A stretch of 64,000 nucleotides of DNA from the NCBI GenBank assembly GCA_964464595.1, contig CAYXGW010000005.1:1-64000 (forward strand), in the 5' to 3' direction. The notes under the pieces are model-generated. The model saw only the letters and a list, made by a program, of their open reading frames with translations, had not been told where the DNA came from and made no database searches. Positions within the stretch are counted from its first letter, which is position 1. Each line of letters starts with the position of its first letter. This document shows, in pieces, positions 51,762-61,953 of this stretch. Source of the stretch: JADFJB01 sp964464595. GTDB taxonomy: Bacteria > Zhuqueibacterota > JdFR-76 > DREG01. Both the position numbers and the translations under genes were made by a program.

Positions 51762-53888
51762 TTATTGTTGCCAAACTGTTGTCGGATCTTTACGGGGAAG
51801 CATTATTTTAAAGGTAGTTCCCTCATTCATTTTACTGGCCACAGTAATTGTACCTCCATGCAATTCTACAATTTCTTTTACAAGGGATAGACCCAAACCC
51901 GTTCCTTTTTCATCTTGAATTCTTATATCATCTTTGATTCTATAAAATTTATCAAAGATGTGTGGCAAGTGATTTTTGTCTATTCCGTAACCGGTATCAC
52001 TTACCAAAATATCAACATTTTTAGAACTCTCTAGTACTTTGACGTGTATTGATGAGTTCTCCGGGCTATACTTAATTGCATTTAAAAGCAAATTAACAAT
52101 TACTTCCGACATCATTTTTTCATCAACATAAACTTCTAAATCCTCATTTGCAAAATTTAAATCCAAATTAATATTTTTCTTTTGTGCCTGGGAAGATACC
52201 AAGTATAAGGTTGCATCAAACACTTGTTTAATCTGGAAAAAAGCCGGGACAAAATCCATTCGACCTGCTTCAATTTTGGTGAGATCTAAATATTTACTCA
52301 CTAATTCTGCTAATCTTTCCGCTTCTTCTCGTATAATATTCGAATATTCTTCTACCTGCTCTTTTGTTGGCCCAATACTACTGAGAATTTCTGCGAAACC
52401 TGAAATGGCTGCTAAAGGAGATCTTAATTCATGCGCAACTATTGATACAAGTTCGGTTTTCATACGGTCAATTTCTTTTTCTTGTGTGATATCACGCAAG
52501 ATAGTTACTACTCCCATGAATTTTTCTTCGCTAAAAATTCGGGTTGCCCTGGCCTGGAAAATACTATCTTTTGTATTTCCCGGTAATTTAAATGACAATT
52601 CCCTGGTATAAAAATCTTGAGTCTGATTGCTTTTCATTTCTTCCAAAAATTGGATCAAACCTGAAATATGAATGACCATAGAAATCGGTTTTTCAATGAC
52701 TTCCGATTCCGATATTTTTAACCATTTCTCTGTAGCTACATTCAAAGTCACGATGCGATCATAATTGTCTGTAACTATTACACCATCTGCAATATTCTTG
52801 ATAATAGCTTGAGTTTTGTTTTTTTCCGTAATGATTTTATTCAAATTCATCTCATTCAAGCGCCGTAACTCGAAAACCATATAATTGAATATCCTCGATA
52901 ACCGGCCAATTTCGTCATCGCTATCTACCTGCACTCTTTGTTGAAAATCTCCACGTGCTATCTCAGTTGCACTTCTTGCAAATCGGTCTAATGGGCCAGT
53001 AATTTTCTTCCAATAATAATAGGTTCCAAATAAAGTGAGTACTAATCCAACAGACAACAAAAGGAGAAAACTGTTGCGAATTTCCCGAACCGGTGCAAGT
53101 GCTAAATTTTTGGATACTTCTGCTATTATTCTCCAATTGGGGACAGTTGATAGATCAAGGAAGCAAGCAAAAACTTTTTCATCCGTTGAATTTTCATATT
53201 CAAATAGTTCCAACGGTTGTATAGCTAAGTTTGAAAACGCAGAATCCATCGAATAATCATTTACATCTCCTTTTTCTGTTTTATAAAAATGAGTTTCTTG
53301 TCGATTCATATCTATCAACGCTAAATTACCTTCTTGGATTTTATTAAAATCTCCAAGGCATTTAGAAATCGTATTCTCTTGAAATGCAATTACTAAAACC
53401 CCTCCTTTAATAAGACGACGTCCATAAACCAAATATTTTGCACTAAATTCATCAACAAATCCTGCCATAAACGCAGTTTTTATTTGTTCAAGTTCCGATA
53501 GAATATTTTGATTGGTTTTCACTGAGTTAAAGACAGACTCACCATATATGGTTGTTACTTCATTGGAATTTTCTTCAATGATCGCAATTGAAACGATTGC
53601 ATTATTAATAGTGGGGAATTGAGAAATGAAATCAATATTTGGGTTGTTTGATTGAGTCAAATCTAAAACCAGAACATCACTTATTCTCTCTAAAGGGAAA
53701 ATTATATTTTCATTTATGTATTTAGAGGCATGCAAAATTTGACTCGAGAGCCGGTTACTGACATTGGAATTCACACTATTATAACTTTTTTTGAGAATTA
53801 TTATCCCCGCAACCAAAAGAGGGACGACGGCTGCAATCAAAGTAATTACGATTAATCTAAAAAGCAATTTCTGGCGAAAAAATGTCAT
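51762..53888 (-). CDS. transmembrane histidine kinase (Cache, HAMP, PAS)
   Basis: 708 aa. Membrane helices near 11-32 and 273-292 enclose a periplasmic sensor region of about 240 residues, probably a Cache-type fold. HAMP follows (about 293-345), then a PAS (about 355-470), HisKA with H486 in VSIVAHELRSPL and HATPase (DTGYGI, GTGLGLSLV). It is the first gene of the kinase block and the only membrane sensor in it, so it is likely the input. Ligand is unknown. Confidence 0.94.
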   Translation of the reverse strand: MTFFRQKLLFRLIVITLIAAVVPLLVAGIIILKKSYNSVNSNVSNRLSSQILHASKYINENIIFPLERISDVLVLDLTQSNNPNIDFISQFPTINNAIVSIAIIEENSNEVTTIYGESVFNSVKTNQNILSELEQIKTAFMAGFVDEFSAKYLVYGRRLIKGGVLVIAFQENTISKCLGDFNKIQEGNLALIDMNRQETHFYKTEKGDVNDYSMDSAFSNLAIQPLELFEYENSTDEKVFACFLDLSTVPNWRIIAEVSKNLALAPVREIRNSFLLLLSVGLVLTLFGTYYYWKKITGPLDRFARSATEIARGDFQQRVQVDSDDEIGRLSRIFNYMVFELRRLNEMNLNKIITEKNKTQAIIKNIADGVIVTDNYDRIVTLNVATEKWLKISESEVIEKPISMVIHISGLIQFLEEMKSNQTQDFYTRELSFKLPGNTKDSIFQARATRIFSEEKFMGVVTILRDITQEKEIDRMKTELVSIVAHELRSPLAAISGFAEILSSIGPTKEQVEEYSNIIREEAERLAELVSKYLDLTKIEAGRMDFVPAFFQIKQVFDATLYLVSSQAQKKNINLDLNFANEDLEVYVDEKMMSEVIVNLLLNAIKYSPENSSIHVKVLESSKNVDILVSDTGYGIDKNHLPHIFDKFYRIKDDIRIQDEKGTGLGLSLVKEIVELHGGTITVASKMNEGTTFKIMLPRKDPTTVWQQ

Positions 53889-54037
53889 TTTTACACAAAA
53901 AAACCTATACGATTTAATTCAAAAGAATAAAAATCATGTAACTTATTAAGGTAATACTATCTTATCATTATCAAAACAAAAATATTATATAATAAGAAAA
54001 TATTAAAAATAATTTTGAATCGATTCGTTTTGGCGCT

Positions 54038-54967
54038 TTAGATATAAACCAGTGCATTTCGCCCCCTCTGCTTGGCCTTATAAAGCCTCTTGTCCGCTAC
54101 ATCAATTAGATCTGATCCATTTTCGGTATCATTAGGGATTGTCGCTATTCCGATACTCAAAGTTAGACATTTGTTTGGTTGATTCTCTTCTTTATGGAAT
54201 TTGGTAGTTTCCACCAGGTAACGAATTTTCTCTGCCACAACAATCGCTGCTTTGCAGTTCGCTTCCGGTAATATAACAGCAAATTCTTCTCCACCATATC
54301 TAGCAGCCATATCTATTTTTCGTAAATTTTTTTGAATCAGTTCAGCTATTTTTCGTAGTACTTCATCGCCTGCAGGGTGGCCTTGGTTGTCATTGTAAAA
54401 TTTGAAGTAATCAATATCCATCATTAGAAGAGAGAGACAGAGTTGATGTCTTGTTGCGCGATCGATTTCGTGAATTAATTGTTCCTTAAAGTGTCTATGA
54501 TTTGCCAAACCGGTTAAACCATCTGTTGCTGCTAATTTCTCCATCTGGTATTTCGCATCTTCCAGTTCATCGTGCAAAAACTTAATCCGCAACAATGATT
54601 TTACACGTGCCATTAGCTCCATTTTGTTAAATGGTTTGGAAATAAAATCATCAGCCCCGGCTTCTATACCGCGAATTTTATCTTCTACTTCCTGCAAAGC
54701 AGTGACCATAACAACCGGGATAAACTGGGTTGATGGATTCGATTTAAGTTTCTTGCATACCTCAAATCCGTTTATTTTGGGCATCATTATATCCAAAAGA
54801 ATTAAATCGGGGCCTTCCGTTTCGATCTTGTCTATTGCTGCCTGCCCGTCCATCGCAACGATAACTTCATATCCGACTGAAAGAAGGTACGTTTTTTGTA
54901 ATTCAACATTTAATGGAACATCGTCAACAATTAAAATTTTAGGCGTCCGATTATATTCTGTTTCCAT
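54038..54967 (-). CDS. response-regulator diguanylate cyclase
   Basis: 309 aa: REC with D59 (LILLDIMMP) followed by a GGDEF domain. The active site is GGEEF at 225-229, and RKID at 216-219 forms the inhibitory I-site five residues before it, so it should be product-inhibited. It makes c-di-GMP when phosphorylated. It lies 149 nt upstream of the kinase block and 30 nt after gcvPB, and the block's kinases are candidate partners. Confidence 0.95.
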   Translation of the reverse strand: METEYNRTPKILIVDDVPLNVELQKTYLLSVGYEVIVAMDGQAAIDKIETEGPDLILLDIMMPKINGFEVCKKLKSNPSTQFIPVVMVTALQEVEDKIRGIEAGADDFISKPFNKMELMARVKSLLRIKFLHDELEDAKYQMEKLAATDGLTGLANHRHFKEQLIHEIDRATRHQLCLSLLMMDIDYFKFYNDNQGHPAGDEVLRKIAELIQKNLRKIDMAARYGGEEFAVILPEANCKAAIVVAEKIRYLVETTKFHKEENQPNKCLTLSIGIATIPNDTENGSDLIDVADKRLYKAKQRGRNALVYI

Positions 54968-54997
54968 AATAAAAAGATTAAACCTTTTCTTTTTTCC

Positions 54998-56452
54998 TCA
55001 TTCTGATTCTGGTGTCCACCGAACCCTTAATTGTCTTGCAGCCCTGGCTTCATCCAACCTTCTTACCGGCGTTGTCATTGGGGCCTGCTTTACTTTTTCC
55101 GGATCGATTTCTGCCTCTTTTGCAATACTGATGAGAGCTTCTGCGAAGGCATCAAGCGTTTCTATAGATTCGGTATCTGTCGGTTCAATCATTAGCGCTT
55201 CTTGAACAATCAAGGGGAAATATATTGTTGGCGCGTGAAAGCCAAAATCCAACAGCCTTTTGGCAATGTCAATTGCCTTTATTCCTAGTTTTTTCTGCTT
55301 CCTGGCTGATAATACGATTTCATGCATTGGTGTTGTAGGGTAAGCCAACTCGTAATGGTTTTCCAATTTCTTCAATAGGTAGTTGGCGTTTAATAGTGCA
55401 TTCCTGCTTATTCTTGCCAATCCTTTTGCACCATGCATACGAATATAGGTGTATGCGCGGACAAGAATACCAAAACTCCCATAAAAAGTTGTTATTTTTC
55501 CAATCGATTTCGGGCAATCAAAATCAAAGCTAAAACCACTTTCCGATTTGAGAATTCTTGGAATCGGCAAATAAGGTTCAAGATGCGCTGCAACTGCTAC
55601 TGGTCCGCTTCCCGGACCCCCTCCGCCATGGGGAGTAGAAAAGGTCTTATGTAAATTGATATGAAGCACGTCAAAGCCAATGTCACCCGGACGAACGATA
55701 CCCAAAAGTGCGTTCAAATTAGCGCCATCCATGTAAAGTAATGCACCGACATCATTCAACATAGATTTAACCTCAGCGATTTGACTTTCAAACAAACCAA
55801 GCGTATTGGGGTTTGTAATCATTAGTGCTGCTACATCTTCATCCAAGTTTTGCTTTAAATCATCTAAATCGATCAATCCTTTTTCATTTGATTTAATCGT
55901 GATTGAATCACAACCTGAAATTGTTACACTTGCCGGATTTGTACCATGTGCTGCGTCCGGTAACAGAACCTTTTTTCGAGGGTTCCCTTGTTCAGTATGA
56001 TATGCTTGAATGAGCATTAGCCCGGTAAATTCACCTTGTGCGCCGGCAACTGATTGTAACGTAACAGCTTTCATTCCTACGATTTCACAAAGATGATTAC
56101 TCAAATTATACATTAGTTCTAATGCACCTTGAACATCTTCTTCTTCCTGAAACGGGTGAATTCCGGCAAAGCCATCAAATCTGGCAACTTTTTCATTAAC
56201 TTTTGGATTATACTTCATGGTACAAGAACCAAGTGGGTAAAATCCCTCATCCACATGATAATTCAACCTTGATAAAGCGATAAAATGCCGTACAACTTCG
56301 TTTTCCGAAACTTCCGGCAAATTCAATTCATCCTTGCGTAAGTAACGATCAGGAATTAATTCTGAAAGACCTTTTTGCGGTATACCTAAGGGAGGCAATG
56401 TATAACCCTTACGCCCTGGTGAACTCCGTTCAAAAATAAGTTTCCGTGTCAT
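54998..56452 (-). CDS. gcvPB: glycine dehydrogenase (decarboxylating) subunit 2
   Basis: The P-protein of the glycine cleavage system, beta half. The PLP lysine is K269 in INLHKTFSTPHGGGGPGSGP. The start FERSSPGRKGYTLPP and the DAAHGTNPA and NPNTLGLFE segments are family-typical, and the 484-aa length is right for the split form. The partner gcvPA and the other gcv genes are not in this window. The DGC gene follows after 30 nt. Confidence 0.96.
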   Translation of the reverse strand: MTRKLIFERSSPGRKGYTLPPLGIPQKGLSELIPDRYLRKDELNLPEVSENEVVRHFIALSRLNYHVDEGFYPLGSCTMKYNPKVNEKVARFDGFAGIHPFQEEEDVQGALELMYNLSNHLCEIVGMKAVTLQSVAGAQGEFTGLMLIQAYHTEQGNPRKKVLLPDAAHGTNPASVTISGCDSITIKSNEKGLIDLDDLKQNLDEDVAALMITNPNTLGLFESQIAEVKSMLNDVGALLYMDGANLNALLGIVRPGDIGFDVLHINLHKTFSTPHGGGGPGSGPVAVAAHLEPYLPIPRILKSESGFSFDFDCPKSIGKITTFYGSFGILVRAYTYIRMHGAKGLARISRNALLNANYLLKKLENHYELAYPTTPMHEIVLSARKQKKLGIKAIDIAKRLLDFGFHAPTIYFPLIVQEALMIEPTDTESIETLDAFAEALISIAKEAEIDPEKVKQAPMTTPVRRLDEARAARQLRVRWTPESE

Positions 56453-56621
56453 AGAATTTCCAAATCAATTTACAAAGTAGATTATGACGATGAGCCCATA
56501 AAATTACAATAACTTTTGATGAAAGTCAAGGGCATCTTGGGTGACAAATAGGGCACTAAAACTGTTGTAACTGTTATAATTTCAATCATTTATGATAATA
56601 TAGTAGTTTTGCAGAATGAGC

Positions 56622-56673
56622 AAAAAAAGAAATGCCCACCAGGAATTTTTCGAATTAAAACCCGATGGGCATC
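56622..56673 (-). terminator. intrinsic terminator after nrdJ
   Basis: Reading on the minus strand, gatgcccatcggg pairs with the later ctggtgggcat, followed by ttctttttttg. The stem is interrupted by one mismatch and a large loop. It lies 21 nt after the nrdJ stop, and matches the end of that gene's transcript. Confidence 0.8.
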
Positions 56674-56693
56674 GATTTTCTAATAGTACTTTT

Positions 56694-59600
56694 TTATGAA
56701 CAACCCAATGAGGCGCCACAATTAAGACATTTGTAGCAGTTTGCATTCCTTACAGTAATATGGCCGCAAATATCACAATTCGGAGCATCTCCCATCAACA
56801 ATTCCATGGATGCCGCCATCCCATTATTAATACTACCGTTACTTGGATCACCATTATCTGAGGACTGCAAGTCTAAATTTACTGAATTAACCTGTCTTTT
56901 GTTTAATTTAGATTCATTTTCTTCGTCTTGTTGAACTGGCTGAACATGAAGAAAATCTGTCCGTCCGCCATATTCCATTCCAAGAATACGAAAAACATAA
57001 TCCAACACAGAAGTGCAACTTTTTACGTTCGGATGGTCTACTATACCCGCAGGGTCAAATCTTGTGTAAACAAATTTATCAACAAATTCTTCAAGTGGCA
57101 CTCCATATTGCAAACCCATTGAAACGGATACGGCAAAACAATTTAATAAACTGCGATAAGAAGCACCCGCCTTAAACATATCTACAAATATTTCACCCAA
57201 CTCACCATCTTCATATTCACCTGTCCGCAAATAGACTTTATTTCCGCCGATGTCTGTTCCAATAGTAACACCATTCCTGCGTTGAGGCAGGCTGCGTTTC
57301 TCTCCTCGCTTCAATTCAACTTGTGCAGGTTTTGAACTTTTACTATCCTCGTCTGATGTATTGGACAACGGCTGGGACATTTTAGATCCATCGCGGTAAA
57401 GCGCTACGGCTTTGAGTCCTAAACGCCATCCTTCAACATACAAACGTTCAATTTCTTCAACTGATGTATCAGCAGGAACATTAATAGTTTTTGATATTGC
57501 CCCGGATATAAAGGGTTGCACTGATGCCATCATTCTGATATGCCCCATTGGCTCGATGAATCTATTCCCAATTCCACATCGATTGGCACAATCGAATATT
57601 GCATAATGTTCCGGTTTAAGATGAGGTGCTCCCTCGACCGTTTGCGCCCCCCCAACATAAACCTGGACCGCCTGAATTTCATCTTCGTTTAGACCCCTTT
57701 TCCTTAATTCCAACGGATTAATGTTTGGTGTCTTTACATCAATCGACCGATACTTTTTGACATATTCTTCCGCTTCACGGATTTGATCGTCACGATAACC
57801 CATTTTAGTAAGCTCAGCCATTGAAATATACGGCGCCCCTTGCAATGTTCCATTTCCTAACGCGTACTTAACAATGTCTTCAATTGCCTCGGAAATATAC
57901 CCCAAAGATTTCAGCGCTTTCGGAATGGATTGGTTAATAATTTTGAAATAACCTCCACCTGCCAGTTTCTTCCATTTTATCAAAGTGAAGTCAGGCTCCA
58001 CACCGGTAGTATCGCAATCCATTAACAGGCCAATTGTTCCGGTAGGTGCCAAAACAGATATTTGGGAATTCCGATAACCATGTTTTTCTCCCATTCGAAT
58101 TGCTTCATGCCAATCTTCGTATGCAGCTTGAATAAGGTTGCTTTCCGTAACGAAACTTTTATCAATATCTTCAATAGCGGATTCATGCAAATGCATAACC
58201 TCCAGCATGGAATCTCTATTTTTCTCATAACCCGGAAATGGACCAATTTCCGCAGCGATCTCAGCAGAAACACGATATGCATGGCCACTCATAATCGCTG
58301 TTAATAGTGCGGCATAAGAGCGCGCTTCCGGTGAGTCATACGGCAAACTTTTTACCATTAATAGTGTACCAAGGTTTGCATATCCCAAACCTAAGGGTCT
58401 GAAATTATGACTATTTTGAGCAATTTTCTCATCCGGGTAGGACGCTAAGTCAACCAGAATTTCTTGTGCAATAACAAAAATTTTTACTGCATGTTGATAG
58501 GCTTCAAGATCAAACGAACCATCATCCTGTATAAATTTCATTAAATTCAAGGAGGCTAAATTACAAGCGGTATCGTCAAGGAACATATATTCCGAGCACG
58601 GATTTGAGCCATTGATTCGCCCTGAGTTCTTACAGGTGTGCCATTTGTTAATGGTAGAATCAAACTGAATACCCGGATCTGCACAATGCCAGGCAGAATT
58701 AGAGATAAGCTCCATCAAATCTTTCGCCTTATACGTTTCACAAGTTTCACCACTTGTCCTAAATTTTGTATCCCAATTGCCATGGTTGAAATATGATTCC
58801 ATAAACTCATCCGAAACACGGACGGAGTTGTTTGAGTTCTGCCCGGCAACGGTCTTATATGCTTCTCCGTTAAAATCCGAAGGATAACCGGCATCAACAA
58901 GGACTTTTACTTTTTTCTCTTCTCGCATTTTCCAGGTAATAAAATCTACAATCTCCGGATGGTCCATATCCAAACAAACCATTTTTGCCGCCCTGCGAGT
59001 CGTTCCTCCCGATTTTGTAGCTCCTGCTCCTTTGTCCAACACCTCTAAAAAGGACATCAATCCCGAAGAACTGCCGCCACCGGAAAGATTTTCTTGTTTG
59101 CCGCGAATACTGGAAAAATTAGTCCCCGTTCCGGATCCATATTTAAATAACCGCGCTTCAGTTTTCGCCAATTCGAAAATTGACATCAAATTGTCTTCAA
59201 CAGACTGAATAAAACAAGCAGACGCTTGCGGGCGGATATAACTATCCTCAAGCATTTCTGTCGTTCCTTCTTCGAAATTCCAGGCATAATTCCCATGGCT
59301 TCCTTGGATCCCATATTTATGGGATAATCCGACATTAAACCAGACAGGAGAATTAAATGCTCCAAACTGGTGAATCAACAAATAAGACAATTCATCTCGG
59401 AAATTTTTAGCCGAAACAACTGAAGAAAAATATCCTCTTTCGCTGCCATAATCACTGATTGTATCTGCCACACGAGAGATAACTTGTTTTGCAGAGTTTT
59501 CATGTCCGTTGCCAGGTACTCCAGCTTTCCGAAAATATTTTGAAACCAAAATATCCGTAGCCAATTGAGACCATTCGGCCGGAATCTCTACTTCTCCCAT

Positions 59601-59756
59601 TTCGAATATAACAGTTCCATCAGGTTCAGCAATTTCTGAATTACGGATTTCATACGTGATATCATCGAGGGGATCTTTACCGGAGTGTGTAAATTTCCTA
59701 TCGATTAAAAGGCCTGTCTTCTTTGAAACGTCCTGTTCCGTTACTGTTTTGGCCAT
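56694..59756 (-). CDS. nrdJ: adenosylcobalamin-dependent ribonucleotide reductase
   Basis: Class II RNR, which makes dNTP precursors using B12 instead of an oxygen-dependent radical. The 1020-aa protein has NPCSEYMFLDDTACNLASLN, SACFIQSVEDN, the finger-loop region LAPTGTIGLLMDCDTTGVEP, the GAISKTINVP segment and a C-terminal TSCPD/zinc-ribbon part ending in CDICGHITVRNANCYKCLNCG. The upstream region lacks a recognisable cobalamin riboswitch. One NrdR-box-like tatatatt-type motif lies at about 59850, weakly supported. The nearby genes encode outer- and inner-membrane uptake proteins. Confidence 0.96.
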   Translation of the reverse strand: MAKTVTEQDVSKKTGLLIDRKFTHSGKDPLDDITYEIRNSEIAEPDGTVIFEMGEVEIPAEWSQLATDILVSKYFRKAGVPGNGHENSAKQVISRVADTISDYGSERGYFSSVVSAKNFRDELSYLLIHQFGAFNSPVWFNVGLSHKYGIQGSHGNYAWNFEEGTTEMLEDSYIRPQASACFIQSVEDNLMSIFELAKTEARLFKYGSGTGTNFSSIRGKQENLSGGGSSSGLMSFLEVLDKGAGATKSGGTTRRAAKMVCLDMDHPEIVDFITWKMREEKKVKVLVDAGYPSDFNGEAYKTVAGQNSNNSVRVSDEFMESYFNHGNWDTKFRTSGETCETYKAKDLMELISNSAWHCADPGIQFDSTINKWHTCKNSGRINGSNPCSEYMFLDDTACNLASLNLMKFIQDDGSFDLEAYQHAVKIFVIAQEILVDLASYPDEKIAQNSHNFRPLGLGYANLGTLLMVKSLPYDSPEARSYAALLTAIMSGHAYRVSAEIAAEIGPFPGYEKNRDSMLEVMHLHESAIEDIDKSFVTESNLIQAAYEDWHEAIRMGEKHGYRNSQISVLAPTGTIGLLMDCDTTGVEPDFTLIKWKKLAGGGYFKIINQSIPKALKSLGYISEAIEDIVKYALGNGTLQGAPYISMAELTKMGYRDDQIREAEEYVKKYRSIDVKTPNINPLELRKRGLNEDEIQAVQVYVGGAQTVEGAPHLKPEHYAIFDCANRCGIGNRFIEPMGHIRMMASVQPFISGAISKTINVPADTSVEEIERLYVEGWRLGLKAVALYRDGSKMSQPLSNTSDEDSKSSKPAQVELKRGEKRSLPQRRNGVTIGTDIGGNKVYLRTGEYEDGELGEIFVDMFKAGASYRSLLNCFAVSVSMGLQYGVPLEEFVDKFVYTRFDPAGIVDHPNVKSCTSVLDYVFRILGMEYGGRTDFLHVQPVQQDEENESKLNKRQVNSVNLDLQSSDNGDPSNGSINNGMAASMELLMGDAPNCDICGHITVRNANCYKCLNCGASLGCS

Positions 59757-60066
59757 ATTACTCCTTCATACAAAATGAAACCATAACTACGTATGGCATT
59801 GATATTTAAATTATTATAAAAATTTGGTTAAAGTGTTGAAGGTTGATTAATACTATATATTGATTATTTTGGTAATGAGGCTCAAAATATAGTGGGTCAT
59901 TTTCAAAAAGTCAAGTAAAATATATTATATTATTGTTATAATATTTATTGTAAAATTTATAACTGTGTTTAGAACATTATACTTTTAAACAGAATAAATT
60001 TTAGAGGATAAAAATGTTCGATATTGAAATTTTTTCAACTGTTTTGCAAATAGTGACAAAGCTAAG
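59757..60066. other. gene-free region upstream of nrdJ
   Basis: AT-rich, with no gene. The sequence actatatattgat around 59851 resembles half of an NrdR box, but only one is seen and no cobalamin-riboswitch core is found. A ribosome site (AGGAG) precedes the nrdJ start. Confidence 0.5.
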
Positions 60067-61953
60067 TTAATTCCAAAAAGTCCAAATTACTCCATATTGA
60101 AAATTCCTGCCTGATTGATCCTGTAAGATGCGATATGTATAGATTTGATCGGAAAGATTCTGCCATTGGAAAAAGATCCGCGCATCGCCTATGTGAAACA
60201 TGAATTTAGCGTGAATTAGCATAACATTGTCTAGTAAAAATTTCATTAGCTCCAAATCTTGTGGGTAACCATAACTATATCTACTACTTAAAAACTCCCC
60301 TGTTAAAATAAGGTGCGCATCTAGGTTCTCACTAAGCAAAATTTTGTTCATATGAAATTGCAACCAGAATTGATGATTTGGAATTTCATTTAATTCAGGC
60401 GAAGTAAGATTAGAGTAATGTGATAATTGGTATTTACCCGATAACTTAATTGCTTTACCCAAATTTGTTTTAACTTTTATAAACAAACCTAAAGAATGAA
60501 AATTTGGCGAAATCATCATTTTTGTGGTTGAATCCGCAGACATGATTGGAAACACAAGGTTTCGTGTATGTTGGTAGTAAAGATCTGCAAAAAACCCGGT
60601 TTGTTTTTTATTGTTCCAAGAAAACTGCAAACGAGCACCCCTGTTGCCAACCGATTCATTCGGCTTAGATTGAATGGTGAATGTTGAATCAATGGTTGAA
60701 AAAAGAAGTGGCCATGGTTGATTTTCAAATGGCAGCAGTTTGCCGTTACGCCAGCCTAAAGGTGGAACGGTTAAATTGTCAAATACAACCAGTTTAGCGG
60801 AAGTAAACCCACTAAATTCCCTCTCGAAAGAAAAATGTAAGTTGCGTGATTGCCAGGTTTTATTATGATAAGTATAATCAAAATCCAACAAAGCAAAAAT
60901 GTCTTTTCTGATTTTACGATGGGTTGATACGCTGATGCTTACCGGAAATTCATGAAAACTATCCAATCCGAGTGATGATGCTCCTGCACCCATAAAATTG
61001 AAGCCAACTTTTGATTTGGATCTTTCAGATTTTTGTGAAAAGAAACCAGTTACTTTTCCCCATTTGGTTATATCCTCCGTGTTTATTCCTATGGAACTTC
61101 CCGTATAATCCCTTCTATCACTGTGATATTCTGCAGCGACACTTTTAACCCATTTCCCTGAATCAGGAAAATCAATCTCAAGAAAATGATCGACTCGCCG
61201 CACTTTTCTTCGAAGGTTATTGAATTGAATGACTGAATCTGCGTAAATATTACCGGGATAGTTAGCTTTATATCGGTTTGTCAAAATATGATAAGTTAGT
61301 TTGTAATTTTTCCAAAGCGGGAATTGCAGCTGGGCTCGATACTTTTCGTTGCCTACTGTACTGTTTGCAATACGTCCATCGGATCCAACGAAAGTACCTC
61401 CCATATGAAAAGAGCCTTGTTTTCCTATTCCTCGCTGAAATAGCACATCCACTTCACTTTCATTGTTTTGTCCCTGCCGATAGTATACTTGAGAAAACGG
61501 TTCAGGCGAAAGAACTTCCAGGGGTAGAATGTTTATGCTTGAATTTCGCAATTCCAACTTTGTCATCGTAATTAAAGGCAAAAAATTTAGATCGAGCAAA
61601 CCATAAACAGGGTCATTCATGCTCATTCCTAACCACTGAATCTCACCCATCCACACTGGTCGACCTAATATTTGTACTTGATGGGGATGCCCAACTTGGG
61701 GTGACCTGGAAATCCAAACATGCGGGAATTGCTGTATCCAAGTGCTCAAATCGTGGTCCTTGAAAGTTAGAAATTCATCCAACTCAATCGAAAAACCCGA
61801 TTGCAATGTATCCGGTAAGATGACTATGGCAGATTCGAGAGAATCCTGGGGTAATTCTTTTTGCTGAAAAGCAAAAACGGAAGAATGAAAATTAACAATA
61901 GAAGCAAAAATTATCGTTAATATAAATGTACAATTTTTTACTATGACCGTCAT
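60067..61953 (-). CDS. TonB-receptor-like outer-membrane protein
   Basis: The ATG at 61951-61953 overlaps the ECF gene's stop (ATGA), with AAAGGA upstream. The product is 628 aa with a signal peptide (NCTFILTIIFASIVNFHSSV to FAFQ). The early region with VQILGRPVWMGEIQWLGMSM and MNDPVYGLLDLNFLPLITMT resembles a TonB plug domain, and the rest is barrel-like strands ending FQYGVIWTFWN. No clear TonB box is visible. It could import a ligand for the coupled inner-membrane ECF protein. Substrate is unknown. Confidence 0.72.
   Translation of the reverse strand: MTVIVKNCTFILTIIFASIVNFHSSVFAFQQKELPQDSLESAIVILPDTLQSGFSIELDEFLTFKDHDLSTWIQQFPHVWISRSPQVGHPHQVQILGRPVWMGEIQWLGMSMNDPVYGLLDLNFLPLITMTKLELRNSSINILPLEVLSPEPFSQVYYRQGQNNESEVDVLFQRGIGKQGSFHMGGTFVGSDGRIANSTVGNEKYRAQLQFPLWKNYKLTYHILTNRYKANYPGNIYADSVIQFNNLRRKVRRVDHFLEIDFPDSGKWVKSVAAEYHSDRRDYTGSSIGINTEDITKWGKVTGFFSQKSERSKSKVGFNFMGAGASSLGLDSFHEFPVSISVSTHRKIRKDIFALLDFDYTYHNKTWQSRNLHFSFEREFSGFTSAKLVVFDNLTVPPLGWRNGKLLPFENQPWPLLFSTIDSTFTIQSKPNESVGNRGARLQFSWNNKKQTGFFADLYYQHTRNLVFPIMSADSTTKMMISPNFHSLGLFIKVKTNLGKAIKLSGKYQLSHYSNLTSPELNEIPNHQFWLQFHMNKILLSENLDAHLILTGEFLSSRYSYGYPQDLELMKFLLDNVMLIHAKFMFHIGDARIFFQWQNLSDQIYTYRILQDQSGRNFQYGVIWTFWN

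Noticed and set aside
59757..60066. Cobalamin riboswitch upstream of nrdJ
   Set aside because: No B12-box-like core or supporting stems could be found in these 310 nt.
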